Shown in pieces: positions 8,420 to 15,097 of a stretch of DNA of 64,000 nucleotides; the stretch's first letter is position 1; each line of letters opens with the position of its first letter. The notes under the pieces are model-generated. The model worked only from the letters and a program-made list of their open reading frames with translations. It was not told the DNA's origin and did no database searches. Position numbers and translations under genes: made by a program. The DNA lies in assembly GCF_024137025.1 (NCBI RefSeq), contig NZ_JAMYJR010000050.1, positions 1 through 64,000 of the forward strand, in the 5' to 3' direction. This DNA comes from Paractinoplanes aksuensis. GTDB taxonomy: Bacteria > Actinomycetota > Actinomycetes > Mycobacteriales > Micromonosporaceae.

Positions 8420-8446
8420 TCCCCAGCGGCGTACGTCGCCGGGCCG

Positions 8447-9268
8447 TCAGCATGGGTTGACGTCCGCGACGTGCAGGCCGTCGTCGAACGTAATGGACGG
8501 GAAGCGGTCCCAGACGGCGGCCTCGTGGAACGGCAGGATGCGGCGGGTGTCGTGGCCGACGCCCGCCAGCATCTCGTCGGCGAACGTGAGCCAGGTGGCC
8601 GCGCTGCCGGTGGTCATCGCGATCGGGGCGTAGACGCCGTCGCCGCGCAGACCCTCCAGATTCTCGTAGCTGTAGACGTTGTCGCCGGCGAAGACCCAGG
8701 TGCCGTCCGCGTCGTCGGTGACGGCGACTATCTGCGAGCCCGCGGTGTGCGTGTCATGGGCCGGGCGCAATTCGAGGCCGGGCGCGATCTCGGCGAAACC
8801 GTCGACCAGCGTTGCCGTACGCCCGGCGAGGTGCTCGGGCAGGCCGGCCTGGCCCGAGCGGGTCAGGAACTCGAAGCGCCGCGGCCGGGCCGCAGCGGCC
8901 ACATAGGAGTCGATCTCGCGGCGCTGGATGTAGACATGTGCCTCCGGGAAGTCGGCGACACAGCCGGCGTGGTCGAAGTGGTTGTGGGTCAACAGGATCG
9001 TGTCGACCTGTTCGGGGGCGACGCCGACCCGGGCGAGCACGTCGACCGGGTGGGCCCAGCGCGTCTCGCCGTACTTGTGGGTCAGCCGCTCGTAGACGGC
9101 CTCGTCGGCGAACCCGGTGTCGACCAGGATGCACCTGTCCGGCGATCGGACAAGCCCGAAGCAGTACGGCATCCGGCGGTGGCCCTCGTTGGGCTGGGCC
9201 GCGAACAGGTTGCTGGCCGGGAAACGGTCGACGTAGCCGTACTCGAGGATCTGGATCTGCCAGTTCAT
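8447..9268 (-). CDS. Metallo-beta-lactamase-fold hydrolase (lactonase-like)
   Basis: 273 residues. The zinc motif THNHFDHAG (HxHxDH) is intact, with later ligands in AHDTHTAG and FAGDN. The order of motifs and the size resemble N-acyl-homoserine-lactone lactonases and related lactonases, but substrate cannot be read from sequence. The chosen ATG at 9268 overlaps the upstream decarboxylase-like gene stop (ATGA). It ends an operon amidohydrolase-CMD-MBL; opening a lactone made by the nearby Baeyer-Villiger enzyme is a reasonable inference. Confidence 0.85.
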   Translation of the reverse strand: MNWQIQILEYGYVDRFPASNLFAAQPNEGHRRMPYCFGLVRSPDRCILVDTGFADEAVYERLTHKYGETRWAHPVDVLARVGVAPEQVDTILLTHNHFDHAGCVADFPEAHVYIQRREIDSYVAAAARPRRFEFLTRSGQAGLPEHLAGRTATLVDGFAEIAPGLELRPAHDTHTAGSQIVAVTDDADGTWVFAGDNVYSYENLEGLRGDGVYAPIAMTTGSAATWLTFADEMLAGVGHDTRRILPFHEAAVWDRFPSITFDDGLHVADVNPC

Positions 9269-9828
9269 GCCGGTGGCTGCACGTCGAAGACGGCCAGCTG
9301 CCAAGCGACCATGTTGTAGTAGCCGACGATCGTCGTCAGTTCGAGCAGCCCTTCCTCGGTGAGCAGAGCGGCGGCCTCGCGGAACTCGACGTCGGTCACC
9401 GTGCCGGCCTCGAGGATGCGGACGGTCGTGCGGAAGACGACCGCCTCGATGTCGGACAGTCCGACAGGTTCCTTGCCGTCGGCCAGCGCGGCCAGGTCGT
9501 CGTCGGTGAGCCCGGCCGCGGCGCCCGCGCGCTCATGGGCGTACAGCTCGAAAGCACTTTTGTGGTGATGCCCGACGAGCAGGATCGCGATCTCGCGCGC
9601 CCTCGTTGGTATCTGCGAGCCGTAGCGGACAGCACTGCCGATTTGCTGCAGCGGCCGCCCGAAGGCCGGATTGATGATCCAGATCGCGGGCGGGCCGAGC
9701 AGCCGGCCGTCCGGGCCGACGAGCGTGAACGGGCTGTTCGGCGCGACGCGCTTGCCCGACGTATAGATGTCATACAGAGCCCGCTGCTCGCCGGTCATGG
9801 TCGCGGGGTCGACGTCGTCGATTCTCAA
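9265..9828 (-). CDS. Carboxymuconolactone decarboxylase-like (AhpD-fold) protein
   Basis: 187 residues starting at TTG, which overlaps the stop of the upstream gene (TTGA); an ATG start at 9798 is the alternative. The first residues RIDDVDPATMTGEQRALYD match the usual beginning of this family, favouring TTG. The helical core includes IPTRAREIAILLVGHHHKSA, FELYAHERAGAAAGL and a C-terminal YYNMVAWQL. The CxxC of peroxidase-type AhpD is absent, so a decarboxylase or ring-related role is likelier than a thiol peroxidase. It is the second CMD-like gene in the island and differs clearly from that at 2780-3193. Confidence 0.82.
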   Translation of the reverse strand: MRIDDVDPATMTGEQRALYDIYTSGKRVAPNSPFTLVGPDGRLLGPPAIWIINPAFGRPLQQIGSAVRYGSQIPTRAREIAILLVGHHHKSAFELYAHERAGAAAGLTDDDLAALADGKEPVGLSDIEAVVFRTTVRILEAGTVTDVEFREAAALLTEEGLLELTTIVGYYNMVAWQLAVFDVQPPA

Positions 9829-10751
9829 GCGGGCTCTCCCAGGAAGGTTCGCGGGTTGGTGGACACCATCGTGGCGATCTGATCGTCGGACCAGCCGAGA
9901 TAGGCGAGCTGCTCGACGAACATGCGCAGGCATTCCGGCTCGGGCGGCACCCACCGTGAGAAGACGTCGGTGGTCAGGACCGCGTGCTCCGCGCCGACCG
10001 CGGTCAACGCCTCGTGCACGTCGCGGACGGTCAGGTGGGCGTCCGGGTGGACCAGGGGCGCGTTGCAGAACTCGAGGTAGGCGCCCATGGCCGTGAATTC
10101 CCGCAGCATCGACGGGTCGGTCGTGTAGTGCAGCGGGTGGGTGACGAGCAGGCGTTGCCCGATGCCGGCGCAGTAGGCGGCGACGGCCCGGCTCTCCTCG
10201 ACCGAGGCGTGCCCGGTGGCCAGCGCCAGCCCGAGCCCCCGGCACGCGTCGATGACGGCCCGGGCCCGTCCGGTCAGCCGGCCGTCGGCCTCGCACAGGC
10301 TGATCGCGGTGCGGTCGGCGTACTCGCCGAACGAGGGTGCGATACGCCCGAGCAGGGTCGAGATGTAGCCGCCGCGACCCACGTCGGTGGCGTTGCCCCA
10401 AGTCGGCAGGAAGACGACCCGGGCGCCGTGCGCAGCTGCCAGCTCGACGACGGCCGGTTCGAGGCCGCCCACGGGCGGGTTGAGCGTGACGCTGCCGTGG
10501 ACCGTGAAGCCCTCGTCGGCCAGGGCTTCGCGGAGCGCCCGGGCCCGGTCGGTGGTCGCCCACAGATGCGACTTGAGCACCCAGCCCGCCAGGCCGTAGG
10601 CGTGCGCCAGCCGAGCCACTTCCAGGTCGCTGCCGCGGTTGGGCAGCCCGGGGGAGAGGTCGGGCCGGCCGTGCACATGAAGGTCGATGGCGCCCCGCAA
10701 CAGCCGGCCGAAGTCCTCCGGCTGCGCCGTCGCCAGCTGTTGATCCGACAT
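9825..10751 (-). CDS. Amidohydrolase-like metal-dependent protein (DUF6282-like)
   Basis: 308 residues. An early DLHVHGRPD gives the HxH pair of the amidohydrolase/PHP barrel; LATGHASVEESRAV and LVTHPLHYTTD provide further histidines, and LTTDVFS a likely metal aspartate near the end. The sequence resembles the DUF6282 group; activity is unproven. The ATG at 10751 is only 37 bases from the divergent SDR start, and an upstream in-frame extension would run into that gene. First gene of the amidohydrolase-CMD-MBL operon. Confidence 0.72.
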   Translation of the reverse strand: MSDQQLATAQPEDFGRLLRGAIDLHVHGRPDLSPGLPNRGSDLEVARLAHAYGLAGWVLKSHLWATTDRARALREALADEGFTVHGSVTLNPPVGGLEPAVVELAAAHGARVVFLPTWGNATDVGRGGYISTLLGRIAPSFGEYADRTAISLCEADGRLTGRARAVIDACRGLGLALATGHASVEESRAVAAYCAGIGQRLLVTHPLHYTTDPSMLREFTAMGAYLEFCNAPLVHPDAHLTVRDVHEALTAVGAEHAVLTTDVFSRWVPPEPECLRMFVEQLAYLGWSDDQIATMVSTNPRTFLGEPA

Positions 10752-10760
10752 GGCGAGATT

Positions 10761-10775
10761 GTATGACTGTATGAC
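10761..10775. promoter_or_regulatory. Direct repeat GTATGAC-T-GTATGAC in a 37-bp divergent promoter
   Basis: Two identical 7-base elements at 10761 and 10769 between the amidohydrolase (start 10751) and SDR (start 10789). The same 7-mer occurs in the sites around 3232 and 4034. With so little space both mRNAs must be nearly leaderless, so a bound regulator would block both directions. Confidence 0.45.
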
Positions 10776-10788
10776 AGAATGCTCAAGC

Positions 10789-11526
10789 ATGACAGCACTG
10801 GTGGGCAGGGTCGTTCTCATCGTCGGCGCGAGCGCCGGCATCGGCGCCGACACCGCGCGCGTACTGGCCGCCGACGGTGCCCGCCTGATGCTGGTGGCCC
10901 GATCCGAGCCGCCATTGGCCGAACTGACCGAGGAACTGGCCGACTACGAGGTCGCGTACACCACCGGCGACGTCACGAAGGCGGCCGACGTGGCCCGATT
11001 CGTGGCGGCCACGGTCGACCGTTTCGGCCGCCTCGACGGCGCCGTCAACAACGCGGCCACCACCCAGGGCGGCCCCCTCGACGAGGTCTCGGAGGAGGAC
11101 TTCGACCGCATCTTCGCGGTGAACGTCAAAGGCGTCTGGCTCTGCCTGCGCGAACAGGCCCGCGTCATGCGCGGCGGCTCGATCGTGAACACCAGCAGCA
11201 TCGGCGGCCTCCGGGGAAGCTCCGGAATGGGCGCCTACCAGGCCACCAAGCACGCGGTGATCGGCCTGACCCGCACCGCGGCCCACGACTTCGGCCCCCG
11301 CGGCATCCGCGTGAACGCGATAGCCCCCGGCCCGACCGAGAGCCCGATGCTCGACGCCACCCGCCGGGCCATCCCCGGCGGCGTGGAGGCCCGCATCGCC
11401 GCCACCCCGCTCCGCAAGGCCGGCACCGGCGCCGAGGTCGGCGCCACAGCATCGTTCCTACTGAGCGACCGCGCCAGCCACATCAGCGGCGTGGTCCTGC
11501 CTGTAGACGGCGGGTTCCTGGCCTAG
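10789..11526 (+). CDS. Short-chain dehydrogenase/reductase
   Basis: 245 residues, classical SDR length. It has the N-terminal cofactor motif GASAGIG, the NNAA segment, catalytic Ser in STSSIGG-like context (NTSSIGG) and YQATK for the Tyr/Lys pair. The late PVDGGFLA ending is typical. It would oxidise or reduce an alcohol/ketone with NAD(P)H; the basic residue after the first strand cannot settle which cofactor. The ATG at 10789 was chosen because earlier in-frame starts overlap the divergent gene. Context: catabolic island. Confidence 0.9.
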   Translation: MTALVGRVVLIVGASAGIGADTARVLAADGARLMLVARSEPPLAELTEELADYEVAYTTGDVTKAADVARFVAATVDRFGRLDGAVNNAATTQGGPLDEVSEEDFDRIFAVNVKGVWLCLREQARVMRGGSIVNTSSIGGLRGSSGMGAYQATKHAVIGLTRTAAHDFGPRGIRVNAIAPGPTESPMLDATRRAIPGGVEARIAATPLRKAGTGAEVGATASFLLSDRASHISGVVLPVDGGFLA

Positions 11527-11532
11527 CGCGCC

Positions 11533-11567
11533 GGTCAGTCCCAGGCGACGACGTTGCGGCGGACCGG
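11533..11567 (-). repeat. Duplicated 3' end of the adjacent gntR gene
   Basis: These 35 bases closely match 11585-11619, the last nine codons plus stop of the GntR gene, in the same orientation. Read on the minus strand the copy still spells VRRNVVAWD-stop, against VRRNVVVWD-stop in the gene. It has no start or upstream coding sequence, so it is a fossil of a local duplication or of recombination with a paralogue. Confidence 0.7.
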
Positions 11568-11586
11568 ATTTGGCCAGACGAGCGGG

Positions 11587-12297
11587 TCAATCCCAGACGA
11601 CCACGTTGCGGCGGACCGGGGTGGAGCCGTCGTTCGAGGCGAAGAGCTCGGGGTTGCTCTCGCGGATGCGTTCGACGTCGTCGAAGACCGCGCGTAGGTG
11701 GGTGCGCATGGCTGAGCGGGCCTCGGTGATGTCGCCCGCGCGGACGGCGTCGAAAATGGCCCGGTGCTGGCCGGCGTTGACCGCCGGCGGGGTGGCGTCG
11801 TGCAGGCCCAGCCGGCGGGCGCGGTCGAGGTGGCCCTTGGCGTTGCTGACGGTGGCCCAGGCCGCGCCGTGGCCGCTCAGTTTGAGCAGGCCGAGGTGGA
11901 ACTCCTCGTCCAGGGCGAAGAAGTCCTCGAGGTCGATGCCGGGCTGATCCTGACGCCGCAGGTTGTCGCCGAGCTCGGCCAACAGGTCCGGGTCGAGCAC
12001 CACGGGCAGGTCGTCGAGCGCGGTCAGCTCGACCGCCTCACGCAGGAACTGGGCGTCGGCCACGCGGACCGGGTCGACCCTTGAGACGAACGAGCCGACC
12101 TTGGGGAAGACCTGGACCAGGCCCTCCTCGGCCAGCAGGATCAAGCTTTCCCGTACGGGAGTCCGGGACACGCCCAGGGCCGCCGCCAGCTCGTTCTCGC
12201 TGAGGGACGCGCCGGGCGGCAGCTCCATGGTGAGCACCTTGCGCCGCAGCGTCGCATAGACGGTCTGCCGATTCTTGCCTGCCACGGGGGCAAGCAT
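11587..12297 (-). CDS. GntR-family transcriptional regulator (FCD subfamily), second copy
   Basis: 236 residues. The winged helix is at about 10-75, with NELAAALGVSRTPVRESLI as recognition helix; the FCD helical effector domain follows to about 215. It is divergent from the ManD-type dehydratase gene, with the palindrome CTTGTATACAAG between them, the expected pairing of an FCD regulator with a sugar-acid catabolic gene. The start at 12297 was taken in preference to upstream codons that would overlap the palindrome. Confidence 0.92.
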   Translation of the reverse strand: MLAPVAGKNRQTVYATLRRKVLTMELPPGASLSENELAAALGVSRTPVRESLILLAEEGLVQVFPKVGSFVSRVDPVRVADAQFLREAVELTALDDLPVVLDPDLLAELGDNLRRQDQPGIDLEDFFALDEEFHLGLLKLSGHGAAWATVSNAKGHLDRARRLGLHDATPPAVNAGQHRAIFDAVRAGDITEARSAMRTHLRAVFDDVERIRESNPELFASNDGSTPVRRNVVVWD

Positions 12298-12325
12298 AGG
12301 GCCTTGATTTTCTATACGACAGACT

Positions 12326-12337
12326 CTTGTATACAAG
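12326..12337. promoter_or_regulatory. Palindromic operator CTTGTATACAAG
   Basis: Perfect 12-base palindrome containing TTGTATACAA, matching the T-N-GT-N3-AC-N-A pattern known for FadR/VanR-type GntR operators. It lies between gntR (start 12297) and the dehydratase (start 12381). Confidence 0.6.
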
Positions 12338-12380
12338 TAACCGCACACAAGGCGTCCGGTCGTAACGAGGGAGTGATCCG

Positions 12381-13589
12381 ATGGCCACGATCGACCGCGT
12401 CGAGGTTCTGGTGACGTCGCCGGGGCGTAACTTCGTGACCCTGCGGATCACCACCTCGGACGGGGTGACCGGGCTCGGCGACGCGACCCTCAACGGGCGT
12501 GAGCTGGCCGTGGCCGCTTATCTCGAGGAGCACCTGGCACCGCTGCTGATCGGGCGCGACCCGGCCCGCATCGAGGACACCTGGCAGTACCTCTACAAGG
12601 GCGCCTACTGGCGGCGCGGGCCGGTCACCATGACGGCGATCGCGGCCGTGGACGTCGCGCTGTGGGACATCAAGGGCAAGGTGGCCGGGCTGCCGGTCTA
12701 TCAGCTGCTCGGCGGGCGCTCCCGGGACGGCGTGCTGGTCTATTGCCACGCCAGCGGCAGCGACATCGAATCGCTGATCGATGACGTGGCGGCGTACCAG
12801 GAAAAGGGTTTTCAAGCTATCCGGGCCCAGGCCGCGGTGCCGGGGCTGAGCGGCAGTTACGGGGTGCGCAAGGGCGCCTTCTACGAGCCGGCGGCCACGA
12901 ATCTTCCCGATGAGCAGGCGTGGAGCACCGAGGCCTACCTCGACTTCGCGCCGGCCTACCTGGCCAAGGTGCGTGAGGAGTTCGGCTTCGGCATCCACCT
13001 GCTGCACGACGTGCACCACCGGCTGACCCCGATCGAGGCCGCCCGGTTCGGCAAGAGCGTCGAGGAGCTGCGGCTGTTCTGGATGGAGGACCCGACGCCG
13101 GCCGAGAACCAGGAGGCGTTCCGGCTGATCCGGCAGCACACGATCACACCGATCGCCACGGGCGAGGTGCTCAACTCGATCTGGGACGTGCAGACGCTGA
13201 TCACCGAGCAGCTGATCGATTTCGTTCGTACGACTGTCGTACACGCAGGCGGTATTACACATCTGCGCCGCATCTTCGACCTGGCCGCGCTGTATCACGT
13301 GCGCACAGGCTCGCACGGTGCCACCGATCTCTCGCCGGTCACGACCGCGGCCGCGGTGGCCGTCGACATCTCGGTGCCCAACTTCGGCATTCAGGAGCAC
13401 ATGGGTCACAACCCCGAGACGTACGAGGTCTTCCGCGGCACGCCCCGGCTCGAGAACGGCATGCTGTACCCGTCGGAGGAGCCCGGTTTGGGCATCGAAT
13501 ACGACGACGAGGTCGCCGCCCGCTTCCCGTACGACCCCAAGTACCTGCCCGTCGCGCGCCGACTCGACGGCTCCGTGCACGACTGGTGA
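12381..13589 (+). CDS. Enolase-superfamily sugar acid dehydratase (D-mannonate dehydratase ManD type)
   Basis: 402 residues, the size of ManD-type D-mannonate/D-gluconate dehydratases. Enolase-superfamily metal ligands are seen in HLLHDVHHRL (Asp), FWMEDPTPAEN (Glu) and IATGEVLNS (Glu); a later histidine is in RTGSHGATD. The family-specific loop IRAQAAVPGLSGSYG is present. ManD enzymes convert D-mannonate to 2-keto-3-deoxy-gluconate with Mg2+, though many members are slow and promiscuous. GAGGGAGTG before the start serves as ribosome site. Regulated presumably by the divergent GntR; a KDG-type product could feed an HpcH-like aldolase (inference). Confidence 0.88.
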   Translation: MATIDRVEVLVTSPGRNFVTLRITTSDGVTGLGDATLNGRELAVAAYLEEHLAPLLIGRDPARIEDTWQYLYKGAYWRRGPVTMTAIAAVDVALWDIKGKVAGLPVYQLLGGRSRDGVLVYCHASGSDIESLIDDVAAYQEKGFQAIRAQAAVPGLSGSYGVRKGAFYEPAATNLPDEQAWSTEAYLDFAPAYLAKVREEFGFGIHLLHDVHHRLTPIEAARFGKSVEELRLFWMEDPTPAENQEAFRLIRQHTITPIATGEVLNSIWDVQTLITEQLIDFVRTTVVHAGGITHLRRIFDLAALYHVRTGSHGATDLSPVTTAAAVAVDISVPNFGIQEHMGHNPETYEVFRGTPRLENGMLYPSEEPGLGIEYDDEVAARFPYDPKYLPVARRLDGSVHDW

Positions 13590-13633
13590 GCCGGACGATT
13601 TCTCCGCAGCGCCGCCGGACGGTCGCCAGCTCG

Positions 13634-13774
13634 CTAGACGTCCGTGTCCTGGGACGAGTCGGCTAAGTCGTGTTCTTCGAGGTGGTCGCCGTCACCGGAT
13701 CCGGTTTCGGCGGCCTCGGGTGGGGCGTCGCCGATTTCCTCGTCGGGGTCGCGGTCGAGGTTCTGGTCGGTCAT
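13634..13774 (-). CDS. 46-residue acidic peptide translationally coupled to STAS gene
   Basis: A 47-codon frame whose ATG (13774-13772) overlaps the stop of the STAS gene as ATGA. The peptide begins MTDQNLDRDPDEEIGDAP and is strikingly acidic (about 17 Asp/Glu of 46), with no hydrophobic core, so probably disordered. The overlap and lack of another start argue that it is translated by re-initiation after the STAS protein. No known family recognised. It might be a partner or anti-aggregation tail for the STAS/anti-sigma module; that is speculation. Confidence 0.6.
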   Translation of the reverse strand: MTDQNLDRDPDEEIGDAPPEAAETGSGDGDHLEEHDLADSSQDTDV

Positions 13775-14115
13775 GATGCTTCCCCTGTCCGGTGTGACGC
13801 GACGGTGTCCTGGACCAGCAAGCCGTCGAGGTGGGCGATTTCCAGCACCATGCGCACCATGGGCGTCGGCTCGCGCAGCATCAGCGCGCTGCCACGGCTG
13901 GCCGCGAGGCGCTGGGCCGCGATGAGCACGCCGATGCCGCTGGAGTCGAGGAACGTCACGGCGTGCATGTCGATGTCGATGAACGCGGCGTTCTGACTGT
14001 CCACAATGCCGCGCAGGACTTCCCGCAGCACGTCGACCGTCTCGAGGCTGATGTCGCCCTCGGGGATCACGGTCACGCGGTCGCCGTCACGCTCGATGCG
14101 GTACTCCAGGGACAT
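13771..14115 (-). CDS. STAS-domain protein (anti-sigma-factor antagonist)
   Basis: 114 residues, single STAS domain. The phosphorylatable-serine region reads AVTFLDSSGIGVLIAAQRLA, a good match to SpoIIAA/RsbV-type antagonists, which release a sigma factor by binding the anti-sigma kinase in the unphosphorylated state. Start ATG 14115 has GAGGT upstream (minus strand); longer in-frame extensions run through low-complexity sequence and were rejected. No anti-sigma kinase or sigma gene is adjacent, so partners are encoded elsewhere. Followed by an overlapping small acidic ORF. Confidence 0.9.
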   Translation of the reverse strand: MSLEYRIERDGDRVTVIPEGDISLETVDVLREVLRGIVDSQNAAFIDIDMHAVTFLDSSGIGVLIAAQRLAASRGSALMLREPTPMVRMVLEIAHLDGLLVQDTVASHRTGEAS

Positions 14116-14454
14116 CGCTACCTCGGTTAACTTCGGGGGCCGCCGGACGCGCCCCCTATTCCCGGTGACATCCGGATCAAACCCTGTCCGTCGCTGTGCG
14201 TTCGCTGGGTATGCCGCTGCGCTCGGCGGTGGATCGGGGATGTAGCGGCGATGCGGGTGAGGGCGGCGCTCGAGCACGCCCCGGGCTGTGGTGGGCGCGG
14301 GGGATGCCGGGGTGATGCGGGTTAGGGGCGGTGCTTGAGCACGGCCAGGCCGTGGTCGGCTGGGTGGTGGGTCGGGGGCATGCCGCGCCGATGCAGACGA
14401 AAGGCTGCTCAACGGCCTGTTCGGCGGTGCGTCGGAGGAGCTGGCGCTGTGGCT
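14116..14454. other. Intergenic region with diverged ~75-bp tandem duplication
   Basis: No gene seen. From about 14240 to 14390 two related segments follow each other: one with GATGCGGGTGAGGGCGGCGC then CTCGAGCACGCC, the other with GATGCGGGTTAGGGGCGGTG then CTTGAGCACGGCC. The copies have drifted and carry no consistent reading frame. Long open frames across here reflect GC bias. Confidence 0.6.
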
Positions 14455-15006
14455 TCAGAGGCCGCCCTCGCCATGGCTCAGGCGTAGGAGCAGCTCTCGG
14501 GTGTGCTGCAGCTCTTCGGGGTTGGCGCCGCCCTCGTAGATCGCGGCTACGGTGGCGCCGTCGGCGGCTCGGATTATGAGCAGGACGCGGTCGGGGTGCA
14601 GGCCGTCGGCCTCGAACGCTTTCTCCCAGCGGTCCGTGTGCTCGCGCAGGACACGGTCGACGCCGGGCACGGAGGACAGGGCGCCGGCCAGCATCACCTG
14701 TTCGGGGGCCGAGACGCCGTGGGCGATCTCGTTGAAGGTGGCGTTGATGTAGCCGCGCACCAGGCGGCCGGCGGCGTGGTCGCGCGGGTCGACGGCTGCT
14801 TGCACCGCGGCGACGAACTGCTCGGCCAGATCCTGGGCCAGGGCCAGGAACAGCTCGTCGCGGGACGGGAAGTGGTGCAGCAAGCCGCTCTTCGACACTC
14901 CGGCCGCTTTTGCTACAGCATCCAGGCTCACCGCCGTGCCCTTGACCGCGACCGTGCGGGCGGCGGCGTCGAGCACCGTGCGTCGCGTCCGGCCGGCATC
15001 GCGCAT
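14455..15006 (-). CDS. TetR-family transcriptional regulator
   Basis: 183 residues. The N-terminal helix-turn-helix domain covers about 8-52 with VSLDAVAKAAGVSKSGLLHH and FPSRDELF; the C-terminal ligand domain is of the TetR_C type common beside efflux pumps. The ATG at 15006 is preceded by GAGAGGA at good spacing. It is divergent from an MFS transporter (start 15098), and two identical-pattern palindromes lie between them, so it most likely represses the pump and itself until a drug-like ligand binds. Confidence 0.92.
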   Translation of the reverse strand: MRDAGRTRRTVLDAAARTVAVKGTAVSLDAVAKAAGVSKSGLLHHFPSRDELFLALAQDLAEQFVAAVQAAVDPRDHAAGRLVRGYINATFNEIAHGVSAPEQVMLAGALSSVPGVDRVLREHTDRWEKAFEADGLHPDRVLLIIRAADGATVAAIYEGGANPEELQHTRELLLRLSHGEGGL

Positions 15007-15049
15007 GGCTGTCCTCTCGGTGGTGGTCAGGCACATCACTGTAGTTGCC

Positions 15050-15082
15050 GACCATTTGGTCTGTTGCGCCGACCAGATGGTC
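15050..15082. promoter_or_regulatory. Twin operators GACCA-N2-TGGTC
   Basis: Two perfect palindromes, GACCATTTGGTC (15050-15061) and GACCAGATGGTC (15071-15082), whose starts are 21 bases apart, two helical turns. They sit between tetR and the MFS gene, exactly where a TetR dimer pair would bind. Confidence 0.75.
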
Positions 15083-15097
15083 GGTAACCTGGCTCGC

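Noticed and set aside
8420..8446. CGGCG/CGCCG hairpin between the lipoprotein and lactonase-like genes as a terminator
   Set aside because: Only a 5-bp stem, expected by chance at this GC content.
14177..15055. 292-codon open frame antisense to the tetR/intergenic region
   Set aside because: Arg/Pro-rich composition typical of a wrong frame; it shadows the TetR gene and the duplicated intergenic segment.
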